From Pseudonocardia alaniniphila (GTDB lineage: Bacteria; Actinomycetota; Actinomycetes; Mycobacteriales; Pseudonocardiaceae), in contig NZ_JAKXMK010000029.1 in the NCBI RefSeq assembly GCF_022524485.1, forward strand, positions 62,001 to 126,000: a DNA stretch of 64,000 nucleotides. Reading direction: 5' to 3'. Of the stretch, positions 16,725 to 24,755 are shown piece after piece. The stretch's first letter is position 1, and every line of letters begins with the position of its first letter. The translations under genes were made by a program, and so were the position numbers. A model generated the notes under the pieces. It saw only the letters and a program-made list of their open reading frames with translations, did not search any database and had not been told where the DNA came from.

Positions 16725-16916
16725 ATGGCGATGACGGCGAGCACCGTGGTGCAGAAGTACCTCATGGGTGACTACCCGGCGAGCCGGGACGAGCTGGTGG
16801 ACCGGGCGCGGCGGCAAGGAGCGGACCAGGCGATCGTGAGCCTCGTGCGCAACCTGCAGGTCGAGCGGTTCACGTCCGCCGCCGACGTGGAGCGGGCACT
16901 GGGGGAGGAGCACTGA
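16725..16916 (+). CDS. DUF2795-like small protein
   Basis: A 63-aa protein with the DUF2795 pattern: VVQKYLMGDYPASRDELVDR, a short turn, then VRNLQVERFTSAADVERALG. The family forms a small helical domain common in actinomycete stress loci, without a proven biochemical role. ATG 16725 is preceded by GGGGGTAAGGCATCGGC. It is 53 bp after the Cys-rich protein gene and converges with pcm. Confidence 0.8.
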   Translation: MAMTASTVVQKYLMGDYPASRDELVDRARRQGADQAIVSLVRNLQVERFTSAADVERALGEEH

Positions 16917-16940
16917 TCCTCGGCGCGCTGCCGGTACGTC

Positions 16941-17570
16941 TCAACGTCTCGCCGGCAGCCCGCTCACCAGCGGAACGAAGACGACCTCGGCGAGCTCTTC
17001 GGCGCAGCCGTCGCGGTACCGGACGAGGATCCCCTCCTGGCCGTGCCCGACCGGGCAGATCATCGCTGCGCCCGGCGCGAGCTGGTCCAGCAGCGCCGGC
17101 GGCGGCTCGGTGTCGGCCATGGCGGTGACCACGATGCCGTCGAACGGGGCGCGGTCGGGAGCACCGAGCGACCCGTCGCCCGTGCGAACCTCGACGTTGT
17201 GGCAGCCGGCCATTGCGAGCGATGCCCACGCCCGTTCCGCGAGCTCCGCATGACGTTCGATCGTCACCACGGAGCGGTGGCACCGCGCGAGCACGGCCGC
17301 GCCGTAACCGGAACCGGTGCCGATCTCGAGAACATGAGCGTCGTCGCGGGCCCCCAGGGCCGCCGTGCTCAACGCGACGATGATCGGGGCCGAGATGGTC
17401 TGGCCGTGCCCGATGTCGAGTGGTTCGTCCTGGTAGGCCGCGGACGCGAGACCGACCGGCACGAAGAGCTCCCGCGGGAGCGCGCGCATCGCGCAGAGCA
17501 CCCGGGGATCGTCGATCCCGCCGGCGCGCAGCCGTTCGACCATCAGGGCACGATCTCGTTCAGCGGTCAC
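16941..17570 (-). CDS. pcm: Protein-L-isoaspartate O-methyltransferase
   Basis: A 209-aa SAM methyltransferase that repairs isoaspartyl residues in damaged proteins. The family signature is clear: LPRELFVPVGLASAAYQDEP, GHGQTISAPIIVALSTAAL, SAM motif LEIGTGSGYGAAVLA, and TGDGSLGAPDRAPFDGIVVT. The GTG start at 17570 follows CGGAGGCGTT. Twelve bases separate it from the stop of the proline-rich frame upstream. It fits a stress-survival role in non-growing cells. Confidence 0.93.
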   Translation of the reverse strand: MTAERDRALMVERLRAGGIDDPRVLCAMRALPRELFVPVGLASAAYQDEPLDIGHGQTISAPIIVALSTAALGARDDAHVLEIGTGSGYGAAVLARCHRSVVTIERHAELAERAWASLAMAGCHNVEVRTGDGSLGAPDRAPFDGIVVTAMADTEPPPALLDQLAPGAAMICPVGHGQEGILVRYRDGCAEELAEVVFVPLVSGLPARR

Positions 17571-17582
17571 AACGCCTCCGGT

Positions 17583-18152
17583 TCACGCGCTCCGGGCCGG
17601 CATGACCGCGGCATACCCGCCGTAGTGCGCCGCAATTCGTGTGGTCGTGCCGGCAGCGGAGGACCGGGGCCACCCGGGCGTCGGTTCCGGGCCGGGACGA
17701 GGAGGCGGGATGGGCGGTGTGGGCCGCGGTCCGGGGACCGGGGGCGGCCCCGGTGGGGGAACGGGCGGTGTGGGCTCCGGGCCTGGTTCGGGCGGAGGGA
17801 GTGGCCCGGGACCGGGCGGTGGCGGTGGGACAGGTGTGGGTACTGGTCCGGGACCGGGTGGCGGCGTCGGGACGGGTGGCGGTGTCGGGACGGGCGGTGG
17901 CGTCGGGACGGGCGGTGTCGGCTCTGGTCCCGGACCCGGGATCGGTGGCGGCGTCGGGATGGGCGGTCCTGGTTCCGGATCCGGGCCGGGGGGCTCCGGC
18001 GCCGGGATCGGCGGTCCGGGTTCCGGTCCGGGGGGCGGCACCGGTACCGGCACCGGCGGCGGCTGCGGGCGCGGCCCCGGCTCAGGCGGCTCGGGCGTTC
18101 GCGATTGCGTGGGAGGCGGGGTGACTGTGGGCGCACGAGTGATTGCGGTCAT
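17583..18152 (-). CDS. Proline-rich low-complexity protein (strand uncertain)
   Basis: A 189-aa frame dominated by PPP, PVPTPPP and PGPEPTPP units, from MTAITRAPTV to a less repetitive C-terminus (TTTRIAAHYGGYAAVMPARSA preceded by SSAAG). No signal peptide or domain is visible. I favour this strand because it stops 12 bp before pcm in the same direction, as in an operon. The opposite strand has a glycine-rich frame of similar quality (17641-18276), so the coding strand is not certain and the stretch may be non-coding repeat. Third-position composition does not separate the two. Confidence 0.4.
   Translation of the reverse strand: MTAITRAPTVTPPPTQSRTPEPPEPGPRPQPPPVPVPVPPPGPEPGPPIPAPEPPGPDPEPGPPIPTPPPIPGPGPEPTPPVPTPPPVPTPPPVPTPPPGPGPVPTPVPPPPPGPGPLPPPEPGPEPTPPVPPPGPPPVPGPRPTPPIPPPRPGPEPTPGWPRSSAAGTTTRIAAHYGGYAAVMPARSA
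17690..18080. repeat. G-rich low-complexity tract with 18-bp units
   Basis: About 390 bp of imperfect GGC/GGT/GTCGGGACG repeats. The clearest tandem units, built on GGTGGCGTCGGGACGGGC, are near 17857-17915. The tract encodes the proline-rich (minus) or glycine-rich (plus) low-complexity frames and is prone to slippage. Confidence 0.7.
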
Positions 18153-18338
18153 GCCCCCGGCTACCCGCGTCGGCCGTGGCGGACTCATCCGGCCGGTCGC
18201 CGCGGTGCCGCCCTGCTCCGTCGCCCTCGTGGAGCAGCTGAGTGCGGCCACGGCTGTTTCGATTGCGCTCGGGTGAGGGAAGGGTGGCCACGTGGATCTT
18301 TCCGCGCGCTGCCGTGGAAGCCGGAGAAACGGCAGCCG

Positions 18339-19250
18339 ATGCTGAGCATCGTCCTCGCAGTGCTCGCCTCGATCGGCAACGCGGTCGCCTCCGTGCTGCA
18401 ACGCCGGGCTGCCGCCGCTCTACCGGAAGACCAGTCCGGCGGCCCGATCACGATGCTCTGGCGGCTCGCCCACCGCCGTGACTGGATCGGTGGCATCGCC
18501 GCGATCATCGTCGGGTTCCTGTGCCAGGCGGCGGCGCTGGCGACCGGTCCCATCGCGCTCGTGCAGCCGATCCTGGTGCTGGAGCTGGCGTTCGCCCTGA
18601 TCCTCGCCCAGGTGGTGTTCCGATCGCGGCTGCACCGGCGCGAGTGGGGCGCGGTGATCGGGATGTCCGCCGGGCTCGCCGTCCTGCTCTACGCGCTGCA
18701 GCCCGGTGGGGGAGACCCGGCACGTGCCGCCGCAGGCGCCTGGGTCCTGGGCATCGGGGTCACGTTCGCGGTCAGCGCCATCTTCGCCGTCATCGGGTAC
18801 CGCTCCACGGCATCGCGGCGAGCGGCGTTCCTGGGACTCGCCACCGGAGTCGGGTTCGCCCTCACCGCCGTGCTGCTCACCAGCATCAGTGCGGCCTACT
18901 CCACGTCGGGCTGGAGCGGTGTCGCCGGCTCACCGCAGACCTATCTGCTGATAGTGCTCGGCCCGGCGTACTTCTTCCTCCTGCAGAAGAGCTTGCAGGC
19001 GGGCAGTCTCGTCGCCGCCCAGCCGGCACTGACGCTGTCGAATCCTGTTGTCGCCATGGCCTTCGGGGTGGTCGTGTTCGGTGAGCGCGTGCGCACCGGC
19101 GGCTGGCTCGTCCTCGCCGTCGCCGGAGCCCTGGTCATCGCCGCGTCCACGGCGGTGCTGGCCCGATCCCCGCTCCTGCACAGTGGCGAGGCCTCGGCTT
19201 CCGGCATCGGCCGACGTGACAGACGTCCTCCTCGCGACGAGCGGCAGTGA
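18339..19250 (+). CDS. DMT-superfamily (EamA/NIPA-like) transporter
   Basis: A 303-aa integral membrane protein with about nine or ten hydrophobic helices, for example GIAAIIVGFLCQAAALATG, GVTFAVSAIFAVIGY and WLVLAVAGALVIAASTAVLA. The opening SIVLAVLASIGNAVASVLQR and the closing FGVVVFGERVRTGGW are typical of DMT permeases, particularly the magnesium-transporter-like NIPA group in actinomycetes. The polar tail is Arg-rich. ATG 18339 is chosen at the start of the first helix; the ribosome site (GCCGGAG) is a little distant. The upstream frame is a shadow of pcm and the repeat tract. Substrate unknown. Confidence 0.87.
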   Translation: MLSIVLAVLASIGNAVASVLQRRAAAALPEDQSGGPITMLWRLAHRRDWIGGIAAIIVGFLCQAAALATGPIALVQPILVLELAFALILAQVVFRSRLHRREWGAVIGMSAGLAVLLYALQPGGGDPARAAAGAWVLGIGVTFAVSAIFAVIGYRSTASRRAAFLGLATGVGFALTAVLLTSISAAYSTSGWSGVAGSPQTYLLIVLGPAYFFLLQKSLQAGSLVAAQPALTLSNPVVAMAFGVVVFGERVRTGGWLVLAVAGALVIAASTAVLARSPLLHSGEASASGIGRRDRRPPRDERQ

Positions 19251-19280
19251 TCGCCCACCCGGCCGCGGGTCAGCCCGTGC

Positions 19281-19724
19281 TCAGGCTTCGACCTCCGACG
19301 CCAGTCGCTGCAGATAGCCGGCGAACTGCGCGCGGTCTCTCTCGTCCCAGGTGGCGGTGAGCTCGGCGAACGTGGCGCGTTGCCAGCGGTGCGAGGAGTA
19401 GATCAGGGCGCGGCCCGCGGGGGTGAGACGGAGGACGCTCCGTCGGCCGTCGGCCGCTGCCCGCGAGCGCTCGACGTACCCGGCGGCCGCCGCGGCTGCC
19501 ACCATCCGGCTCGCTCCCGACTGATCGAGGCCGAGCCGGCGGGCGACGTCACCGACCGTGGCACCGTCCGGGTTGCCTGCACCGCGCGCGCAGGCGATGA
19601 CGGCCTCGACGGTGAGTACGTGCTGCGCGGTGTCCCCCGCTCCCGCAGCGACCCCGCGAACCCATCGTCGAGACCAGAACCTCACGAGCCGGAACAGCGC
19701 CGGCCCTCCCTCCGCGCTCGTCAT
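19281..19724 (-). CDS. MarR-family transcriptional regulator
   Basis: A 147-aa winged-helix repressor: GATVGDVARRLGLDQSGASRMV is the helix-turn-helix (written here in part, TVGDVARRLGLDQSG), and RSRAAADGRRSVLRLTPAG is the wing. ATG 19724 is chosen; an ATG 33 bases upstream lies inside an operator arm and is unlikely. It is divergent from a VOC gene with a near-perfect inverted repeat between them, so it most likely represses both genes and is relieved by a small aromatic ligand (family knowledge). Confidence 0.9.
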   Translation of the reverse strand: MTSAEGGPALFRLVRFWSRRWVRGVAAGAGDTAQHVLTVEAVIACARGAGNPDGATVGDVARRLGLDQSGASRMVAAAAAAGYVERSRAAADGRRSVLRLTPAGRALIYSSHRWQRATFAELTATWDERDRAQFAGYLQRLASEVEA

Positions 19725-19745
19725 GATCACACCGTAGCCAACGTA

Positions 19746-19778
19746 TGCGTGTCGCATCTAATATGTATGCGATACGCA
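19746..19778. promoter_or_regulatory. MarR operator in the MarR/VOC divergent promoter
   Basis: Arms TGCGTGTCGCAT (19746-19757) and ATGCGATACGCA (19767-19778) match as inverted repeats at 11 of 12 positions with a 9-bp centre CTAATATGT. The centre holds TAATAT, a good -10 for the rightward VOC gene. Confidence 0.75.
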
Positions 19779-19800
19779 CACGATGTGCCGAGAGGAAACC

Positions 19801-20175
19801 GTGACGATCATCCTGAACCACACCGTCGTCCGCGCCAGTGACAAGGAGCTGGCCGCACGGTTCTTCGCCGACCTGCTCGGCCTGGCCGTCGGCACGCCGG
19901 CCGGCCCGTTCACCCCGGTTCAGGTCAGCGCCGACCTGACACTGGACTTCGACGACCGTGGGCCGGTGGCGGCAGGCCACTTCGGGTTCCTCGTCGACGA
20001 CGCCACCTTCGACGCACTGCTGAAGCGCCTTCACGACCGTCCGCAGATCCCGTTCGGATCCGGGCCCGAAGGCGGGTGGGACCGGCGGATCAACCGGCTC
20101 TGCGGCGGCCGGGGCGTCTACGTGGGCGATCCCGACGGCCACAGCTACGAGTTCTTCACCGCGGTGCCCGAGTGA
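19801..20175 (+). CDS. VOC-family (glyoxalase/bleomycin-resistance-like) protein
   Basis: A 124-aa vicinal-oxygen-chelate protein. It opens ILNHTVVRASDKELAARFFA, with DLLGLAVGTPAG, and closes with VYVGDPDGHSYEFFT, the paired beta-alpha-beta-beta-beta modules; the metal-ligand positions H (near residue 7) and E (in YEFF) are present. Such proteins are dioxygenases, glyoxalases or drug-binding proteins. GTG 19801 follows GAGAGGAAACC. Controlled by the divergent MarR gene, so a role in resistance to, or conversion of, a small ligand is likely (inference). Confidence 0.88.
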   Translation: MTIILNHTVVRASDKELAARFFADLLGLAVGTPAGPFTPVQVSADLTLDFDDRGPVAAGHFGFLVDDATFDALLKRLHDRPQIPFGSGPEGGWDRRINRLCGGRGVYVGDPDGHSYEFFTAVPE

Positions 20176-20279
20176 CTTCGCGTAGTCATGAATGATATTT
20201 CCGGCGTGTGGCGGATGCCGGTGGTGACGGGAGCGCGCATGATCGGGTCGTAACGTGATCGATCTGGAGGAATCCTCGC

Positions 20280-21218
20280 ATGACGTACGCCTTCGATCCC
20301 GAGCTCGCCGCCGCCATCTCGATGTTGCCCGTTCTCGACGTCAACGATCTGCCCGCCGCCCGCGCTCGCGGCGCCGAGCTCCGGGCCGAGCTTCCCGCGC
20401 CCGACGCGACGGGCGTGCAGGTGGAGGACCGGGCCGTCCCCGGCCGCGACGGCGACCCCGACGTGACCCTGCGGATCTACCGCCCCGAGCGGCAGGCGGC
20501 CCCGGCGGCGATCTACCACGTCCACGGCGGTGGGTTCATCATCGGTGACCTGGAGATCGACCACGCGCGCAACCTCGAGCTCGCTCGCGAGTTGGGTGTC
20601 GTCGTGGTGTCGGTCGACTACCGGCTCGCGCCGGAGACCCCGTACCCGGGCCCGATCGAGGACGTCTATGCCGGGCTGGTCTGGACGGCGAAGAACGCCG
20701 CCGAGCTGGGCGTCGATGCCCAGCGGATCGCGATCCACGGAGTGAGCGCCGGTGGTGGACTGTGCGCCGGTCTGGCTCTGCTGGCGCGCGACCGCGGAGG
20801 GCCCGACATCGCGTTCCAGTTCCTCGCCATTCCCGAGGTCGACGACCGGCTGTCGACCCCGAGCATGGTCGCCTACACCGACACGCCGGTCTGGAACCGG
20901 CCCAACGCGGTGGTGAGCTGGGACTCCTACCTCGGTGCCGGCGTGGCGGGCAGCGCCGACGTACCGCCCTACGCCGCACCGGCGCGCGCCACCGACCTGG
21001 CCGGACTGCCGCCTGCGTACGTCTCGGTGATGCACTTCGACCCGTTGCGTGACGAGGGGATCGCCTACGCGCTGGCGCTGCTCTCCGCAGGGATCACGGT
21101 CGAGCTGCACCTCTTCCCGGGCACGTTCCACGGCTCCGCTTTGGTGGAGCAGGCGGCGATCGTTCAGCGCGAGCGCGCCGAGGAGGTCGCGGTACTGCGC
21201 CGGGCACTGGCGCTGTAG
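20280..21218 (+). CDS. Alpha/beta hydrolase, hormone-sensitive lipase (family IV esterase) type
   Basis: A 312-aa esterase/lipase. HVHGGGFIIGD is the HGGG oxyanion motif of the HSL family, the nucleophile elbow is GVSAGG, and the acid and base appear near MHFDPLRDEG and LFPGTFHGS. Typical substrates are short acyl esters or carbonates. ATG 20280 follows CTGGAGGAATCCTCGC, a strong ribosome site. It converges with the XRE regulator across two hairpins. Confidence 0.92.
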   Translation: MTYAFDPELAAAISMLPVLDVNDLPAARARGAELRAELPAPDATGVQVEDRAVPGRDGDPDVTLRIYRPERQAAPAAIYHVHGGGFIIGDLEIDHARNLELARELGVVVVSVDYRLAPETPYPGPIEDVYAGLVWTAKNAAELGVDAQRIAIHGVSAGGGLCAGLALLARDRGGPDIAFQFLAIPEVDDRLSTPSMVAYTDTPVWNRPNAVVSWDSYLGAGVAGSADVPPYAAPARATDLAGLPPAYVSVMHFDPLRDEGIAYALALLSAGITVELHLFPGTFHGSALVEQAAIVQRERAEEVAVLRRALAL

Positions 21219-21240
21219 CGACAGGCCGGTGGTCTCGGTG

Positions 21241-21309
21241 CCTTCGCTGACGGCTCGGTGGCGAAGGTCAGCCCGTCGCCGACGGCCTCGAACCGCGTGG
21301 CCGTCGGCG
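21241..21309. terminator. Two hairpins between convergent esterase and XRE genes
   Basis: First hairpin: CCTTCGC (21241-21247) / GCGAAGG (21261-21267), loop 13. Second: CGCCGACGGC (21277-21286) / GCCGTCGGCG (21300-21309), loop 13. Both arms are perfect. They lie in the 177-bp gap between convergent genes and can serve both strands. Confidence 0.65.
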
Positions 21310-21395
21310 GCTGTGTGTGGCCGAGCCTGCGCGGCGGTACCCCTCGTAACCGCCGCGGGTGTGGAGATCCCCACATGCGCGGGAATCCGTCCATC

Positions 21396-22295
21396 TCACT
21401 CTTGTTGTCGGTCATCGGTTCTTTCGGCCGCCGAATGGATGGACTGCAGATTCGGGATGTTCATGGCGAGCAGGCGCCGCAGCCGCTCGGGAGCGTCGGT
21501 GGTCAGCACCGGCGTGTAGATCAGCAGGCGCACATGCGGGTGGTCCGACGGTGCGAGACGGTGCTGCTCCAGATGGAGGTCGCCCACCACCGGATGGCGA
21601 AGGAGCCGTTCCCGCGAGGAGAACCCTTCGATGTCGTGGTTCTCCCAGCCGGCGCGAAACTCTTCACTCGCCTCCATTAGTCGCTTCACCAGCCGTGCGC
21701 ACGACGGGTGGCCCAACCGAGGTCCGGCCTCGGCGCGGAACTGGGCGAGGTGGCTGCGGCTCACGCGCTCCCAGTCCGGGGTCATCTCGCGTACGTCGGG
21801 ATCGGTGAAGATCAGCCACAGCAGGTTCCGGTCCGCGATCGGGATGCGCGACAGGTCCTTGTACAGGGCCGTGAATGCCGCGTTCCAGGCCGAAATCGCC
21901 CAGTCCGGAGATATGGCATAGGCGGGAAATCCGCCGAGTGCTTCGAGCAGCCGCTGCACGGGTGCGGGGGCCGCCTGGGAATCCGGCTCGGGCACGGGTT
22001 GCGGGGCGGAGTAGCCGGCCAGCGACAGGATGTAGTTGTGTTCGGTGACCGACAGGCGCAGGGTGCGGGCGAGCGCATCCAGCACCTGCCGGGACGGCTT
22101 GATCTCGCGGCCCTGTTCCAGCCACGTGTACCACGTGACACTCACGCCGGAGAGATAGGAGATCTCCTCACGGCGTACGCCGGACGCGGTCTTCCCCACG
22201 ACCGGGGGCAGGCCCAGTTGTGTGCGCACGAGTTGCCGGCGGCGTGCCTTGAGGAAGGCGCCCAGTTCGTGACGCTGTCGTGCTTCGGGATTCAC
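21396..22295 (-). CDS. XRE-family regulator with MmyB-like ligand-binding domain
   Basis: A 299-aa regulator. The N-terminal helix-turn-helix includes VRREEISYLSGVSVTWYTWL and EQGREIKPSRQVLDALARTL; the rest is the MmyB-like PAS-type domain (GGFPAYAISPDWAISAWNAA, DRNLLWLIFTDPDVREMTPD, HPHVRLLIYTPVLTT), which in relatives binds a fatty-acid-like ligand and regulates neighbouring enzyme genes. The GTG start at 22295 is in a GTGA overlap with the end of a 34-aa ORF, so its translation is coupled to it. Confidence 0.9.
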   Translation of the reverse strand: MNPEARQRHELGAFLKARRRQLVRTQLGLPPVVGKTASGVRREEISYLSGVSVTWYTWLEQGREIKPSRQVLDALARTLRLSVTEHNYILSLAGYSAPQPVPEPDSQAAPAPVQRLLEALGGFPAYAISPDWAISAWNAAFTALYKDLSRIPIADRNLLWLIFTDPDVREMTPDWERVSRSHLAQFRAEAGPRLGHPSCARLVKRLMEASEEFRAGWENHDIEGFSSRERLLRHPVVGDLHLEQHRLAPSDHPHVRLLIYTPVLTTDAPERLRRLLAMNIPNLQSIHSAAERTDDRQQE

Positions 22296-22396
22296 GCTCG
22301 GCGCCCCGGCTCGTCCGTGTCGCGGGGGAGAGCCCCGCGATGGGCCGGCGGCACGACGAAGTCGCCCTTCGCGGCCACGACATTGCCACGACGCAT
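22292..22396 (-). CDS. 34-aa micro-ORF translationally coupled to the XRE regulator
   Basis: ATG 22396 is preceded by AACAGGAGAACAGG, one of the better ribosome sites in the window. The 34-aa product is basic and Pro-rich (MRRGNVVAAKGDFVVPPAHR...). Its TGA overlaps the regulator GTG as GTGA (22292-22295). A signal of real translation rather than a family match supports it: strong SD plus four-base overlap. It may be a leader peptide that sets expression of the regulator, or a short partner protein. No family recognised. Confidence 0.45.
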   Translation of the reverse strand: MRRGNVVAAKGDFVVPPAHRGALPRDTDEPGRRA

Positions 22397-22855
22397 CCTG
22401 TTCTCCTGTTTCCAGACGGCTCGTGTCCTGGTTCTCGACTCGTCACTCGAGCCCGCCGGCCTGCGGGTCCCACAATGGTGCCCGCGGCGGCTTTCCCACC
22501 CCGGAGTTGTCCCTGGTGAATACCCTGGCGGGCCGGGCCAGGGTGTCGGGGGCTGCCCCGGCGCGGCCGCGCCCTGGTCGGGTGCAGCCACGCTCAGCGT
22601 GAACGGCACGACGTGAGTTGCCCAGGTGGCCACTACGTTCCGGCACTGCGCTCCTCGGTCGGTCACACGCCTCGTGCGCATGAACTCGGCCTCCGTCGGC
22701 GAACAGCACGAGCGGCGGCCCGTCGTCGAGACGGGCCGCCGGGAGCATGCCGATCCCGATCGCGGTGACCGCGCCGGAACTGGACAGAGATGCCTTTCTT
22801 CCGTTCCGGGGCCGGACGGTGGAACTCGGGCGTGCCGATGTGGCCCGGCGTGGAG
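22397..22855. other. Intergenic stretch of about 460 bp
   Basis: No convincing gene on either strand. It must contain the promoter for the micro-ORF/XRE transcript, and holds a strong hairpin (22714-22740). Open frames here are Pro/Arg-rich shadows. Confidence 0.5.
22714..22740 (-). terminator. Terminator hairpin
   Basis: Perfect 11-bp arms GGCGGCCCGTC (22714-22724) and GACGGGCCGCC (22730-22740) with a 5-nt loop. Located 115 bp downstream of the small minus-strand gene at 22856-23089, which it probably ends. Confidence 0.65.
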
Positions 22856-23089
22856 TCAGCGCGCCGGGTGGAGCCGGCGATGCAGCGCTCTGCGGGTCAG
22901 TTCGAGTTCGTGCGTCACTTCGGCGGAGATGAGCTCGGCGTGGAGCCCACTGTGCAGTTCGGCGGTTTCCCCACCGCCCAATGAGAGGGTTCGATGCCGC
23001 TTCACGAGTCGTTCGAGCGAGCTGAGCAGATGGTCGGCCACGGACGCCTCGTCGGATTCGCGGTCCATGGGAGGAGTTGTTTGTGGCAT
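22856..23089 (-). CDS. Hypothetical small helical protein
   Basis: A 77-aa frame (ATG 23089) with normal protein composition: DEASVADHLLSSLERLVKRH, then ELHSGLHAELISAEV and HELELTRRALHRRLHP, which would form charged amphipathic helices. No family recognised. The start is uncertain (ATGs at 23068 and 23128 are in frame, none with a good ribosome site). The strong hairpin downstream supports a real transcript. It sits next to the NRPS remnant and could be a leftover of the same lost locus. Confidence 0.4.
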   Translation of the reverse strand: MPQTTPPMDRESDEASVADHLLSSLERLVKRHRTLSLGGGETAELHSGLHAELISAEVTHELELTRRALHRRLHPAR

Positions 23090-23465
23090 CGAGCAGGATC
23101 TCAGCTCTGGCATGTACCCAGAATTCATTTCGATTTGCCGACGGGTGAAGACGGCACTAGTGCTAGTAGTGAGACCAACAGGGTGAACGGGCGGTCTCGA
23201 AACTCTCGAGATTCCCCTCGTCGGAAAGCGGTGATAGGTCCGCCCGGTTCCGGATACGAGGATCATCGTCAACCGTGAATGAGCTGTTTCATCAGAGGTA
23301 CCAGTAGGAACACCAGTCCCGCGAGCCCTGGGGGCGGTGAGGACGGCGAGCGTGGTCCCCAGGGCGTTCGAGCGGTCGAGTCCGAGCGCCGACCGGTCGA
23401 AGCCGTGCTCGGGCACCTGTCGCGCCACGATCGTGCAGACCGTTGCGACGAGGTGGACCAGCAGG
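23090..23465. other. Decayed stretch between small gene and NRPS remnant
   Basis: No intact gene. On the minus strand a short segment in another frame (around DLLVHLVATVCTIVARQVPE and LGLDRSNALGTTL, near 23345-23470) resembles a degenerate carrier-protein domain following the adenylation remnant. A small palindrome ACTAG-TG-CTAGT lies at 23156-23167. Confidence 0.4.
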
Positions 23466-23867
23466 TCAGAGGGGTCCTTGGGGCCGGGTCCATCTGACCG
23501 GGGGCGAGTGTGACGTCCGGGGTCGGGATCGGCTCGGGCCGAGGTGCGCGGTGGTGCCGAGCCGGTCGACGGGTGTGGGCAGGGCGCGTCGGCCGACCTT
23601 GTTGTGTGGGGCCATCGGAATGGCGGTGACATGGTCGAGCCATGTGGGGATCATGTATGACGGGACCCGTTCGCGCAGACTGGAGGTAATTTCGGTGGGT
23701 CCGGGCGGGGTAGTGCCTGCGTACACACGGTAATGGTCCACGAGTTCCCCGATGCCCGGTGCCGGCTCGACCGTGTCGACCGCGACCGCGGTGACGTCCG
23801 GTACGTGCCGGTGCGCGGATTCGATCTCGGCGACATCGATGCGGCGGCCCCGGAGTTGGAACTGAAG
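23466..23867 (-). pseudogene. Remnant of an NRPS adenylation domain (A8-A10)
   Basis: Beginning just after an in-frame TGA (23868-23870), the minus-strand frame reads LQFQLRGRRIDVAEIESAHR, which is adenylation motif A8, then LRERVPSYMIPTWLDHVTAI followed by PMAPHNKVGRRALP, the A9/A10 region with the conserved NGK-type Lys. In an intact synthetase about 400 residues would precede it and a carrier domain follow; neither is present in frame. It is therefore the broken tail of an NRPS or NRPS-like gene. The A8-A10 order and spacing are right, so identity is firm even though the gene is dead. Confidence 0.8.
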
Positions 23868-24053
23868 TCACGACGAATTCCCGGTAACACCGAGGAAATC
23901 GGGAATCAAAGCACTGTCAGACGGGTCGCCGAAAACCCACGCTGCTAGATCGATGCAGCACGATCTACGAGGACCGGCATAGCAGGCGTGCGCGTCTCGT
24001 AGTCGCGAGCGTCCGGTTGCCCGGCGGGGCAGCCCCCGCTCCTACCATCGGGC

Positions 24054-24717
24054 ATGGTGAGGCGCATCGGCTCACCCGGATCCGGGTTGCGCGGCCGGCG
24101 CCGCGAGCGAAGACCGCGTTGCTCGATGTCGTCAGCGAGCAGGCGTCGGGATGTCGCGTTTGCGCGTGTCGTGGGCGTCGATTTGAAGGCGGACCTCCCG
24201 TACGCCGGCCTGCAACGGCTCTGCACGTCGATGGTGGGTCGGCTGGAGGGTCTACCCGGTCCGCAGCAGGATGCGCTGCGCATCGCGTTCGGGCTGCGCG
24301 ACGGAGCACAGCTTGCACCGCAGGCTCCGGGGCGCCCGGCTGGCCTGCTCCTGGACGGCCTGACGACATGGTTCACCGAGGGCTGCGCAACGGCCCTGCC
24401 GCCGTGGCTGCGCCGGGAGGGCCGGCGCAGCGCTGCGCGCGAGCACCTCAGCGATGCACACGACGCTTTCCGTGAGATGGGGCGCGGTCGCGTTCGCCGA
24501 GCGTGCCCGCCGGGAGTTGCCGGCCTGCTGTGAGCCCGTGCCCGCGGGCAGTCCCGAGGCGCGCGACGAGCTGACCGCCCAGGAGGCGCAGGTCGCCCGG
24601 CCGGCCCGGGAGGGCCGCACGAACCATGAGATCGACGCGGGGCTGTTCCTGAGTCCCCGGACGGTCGAGTGGCACCTACGGAAGGTGTTCGCCAAGCGCG
24701 GGATCAGCTCGCGCTGA
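24054..24717 (+). pseudogene. Internally deleted, frameshifted LAL/LuxR regulator remnant
   Basis: Around 24162-24310 the translation ARVVGVDLKADLPYAGLQRL with GRLEGLPGPQQDALRIAFGL is the N-terminal region downstream of Walker A in LuxR-type ATP-binding regulators. It jumps to WLRREGRRSAAREHLSDAHD, which belongs some 600 residues later in the family. At the GGGG run near 24479-24482 one extra base shifts the frame; the other frame then continues GAVAFAERARRELPACC and the LuxR helix-turn-helix (ELTAQEAQVARPAREGRTNH and LFLSPRTVEWHLRKVFAKRG), stopping early after GISSR. A large deletion plus a frameshift plus a truncated end make it a clear pseudogene. Confidence 0.85.
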
Positions 24718-24755
24718 GAGCTCTGAGGAGCCCCCGCGGAGGAGGGTGCTCCATA

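Noticed and set aside
17641..18276. Glycine-rich plus-strand frame
   Set aside because: It is the complement of the proline-rich frame, has no clear ribosome site, and the minus frame fits the pcm direction; kept only as an alternative.
22626..23186. 186-aa plus-strand frame
   Set aside because: Ser/Arg/Cys-rich shadow with no ribosome site; the minus-strand 77-aa frame in the same place has normal protein composition.
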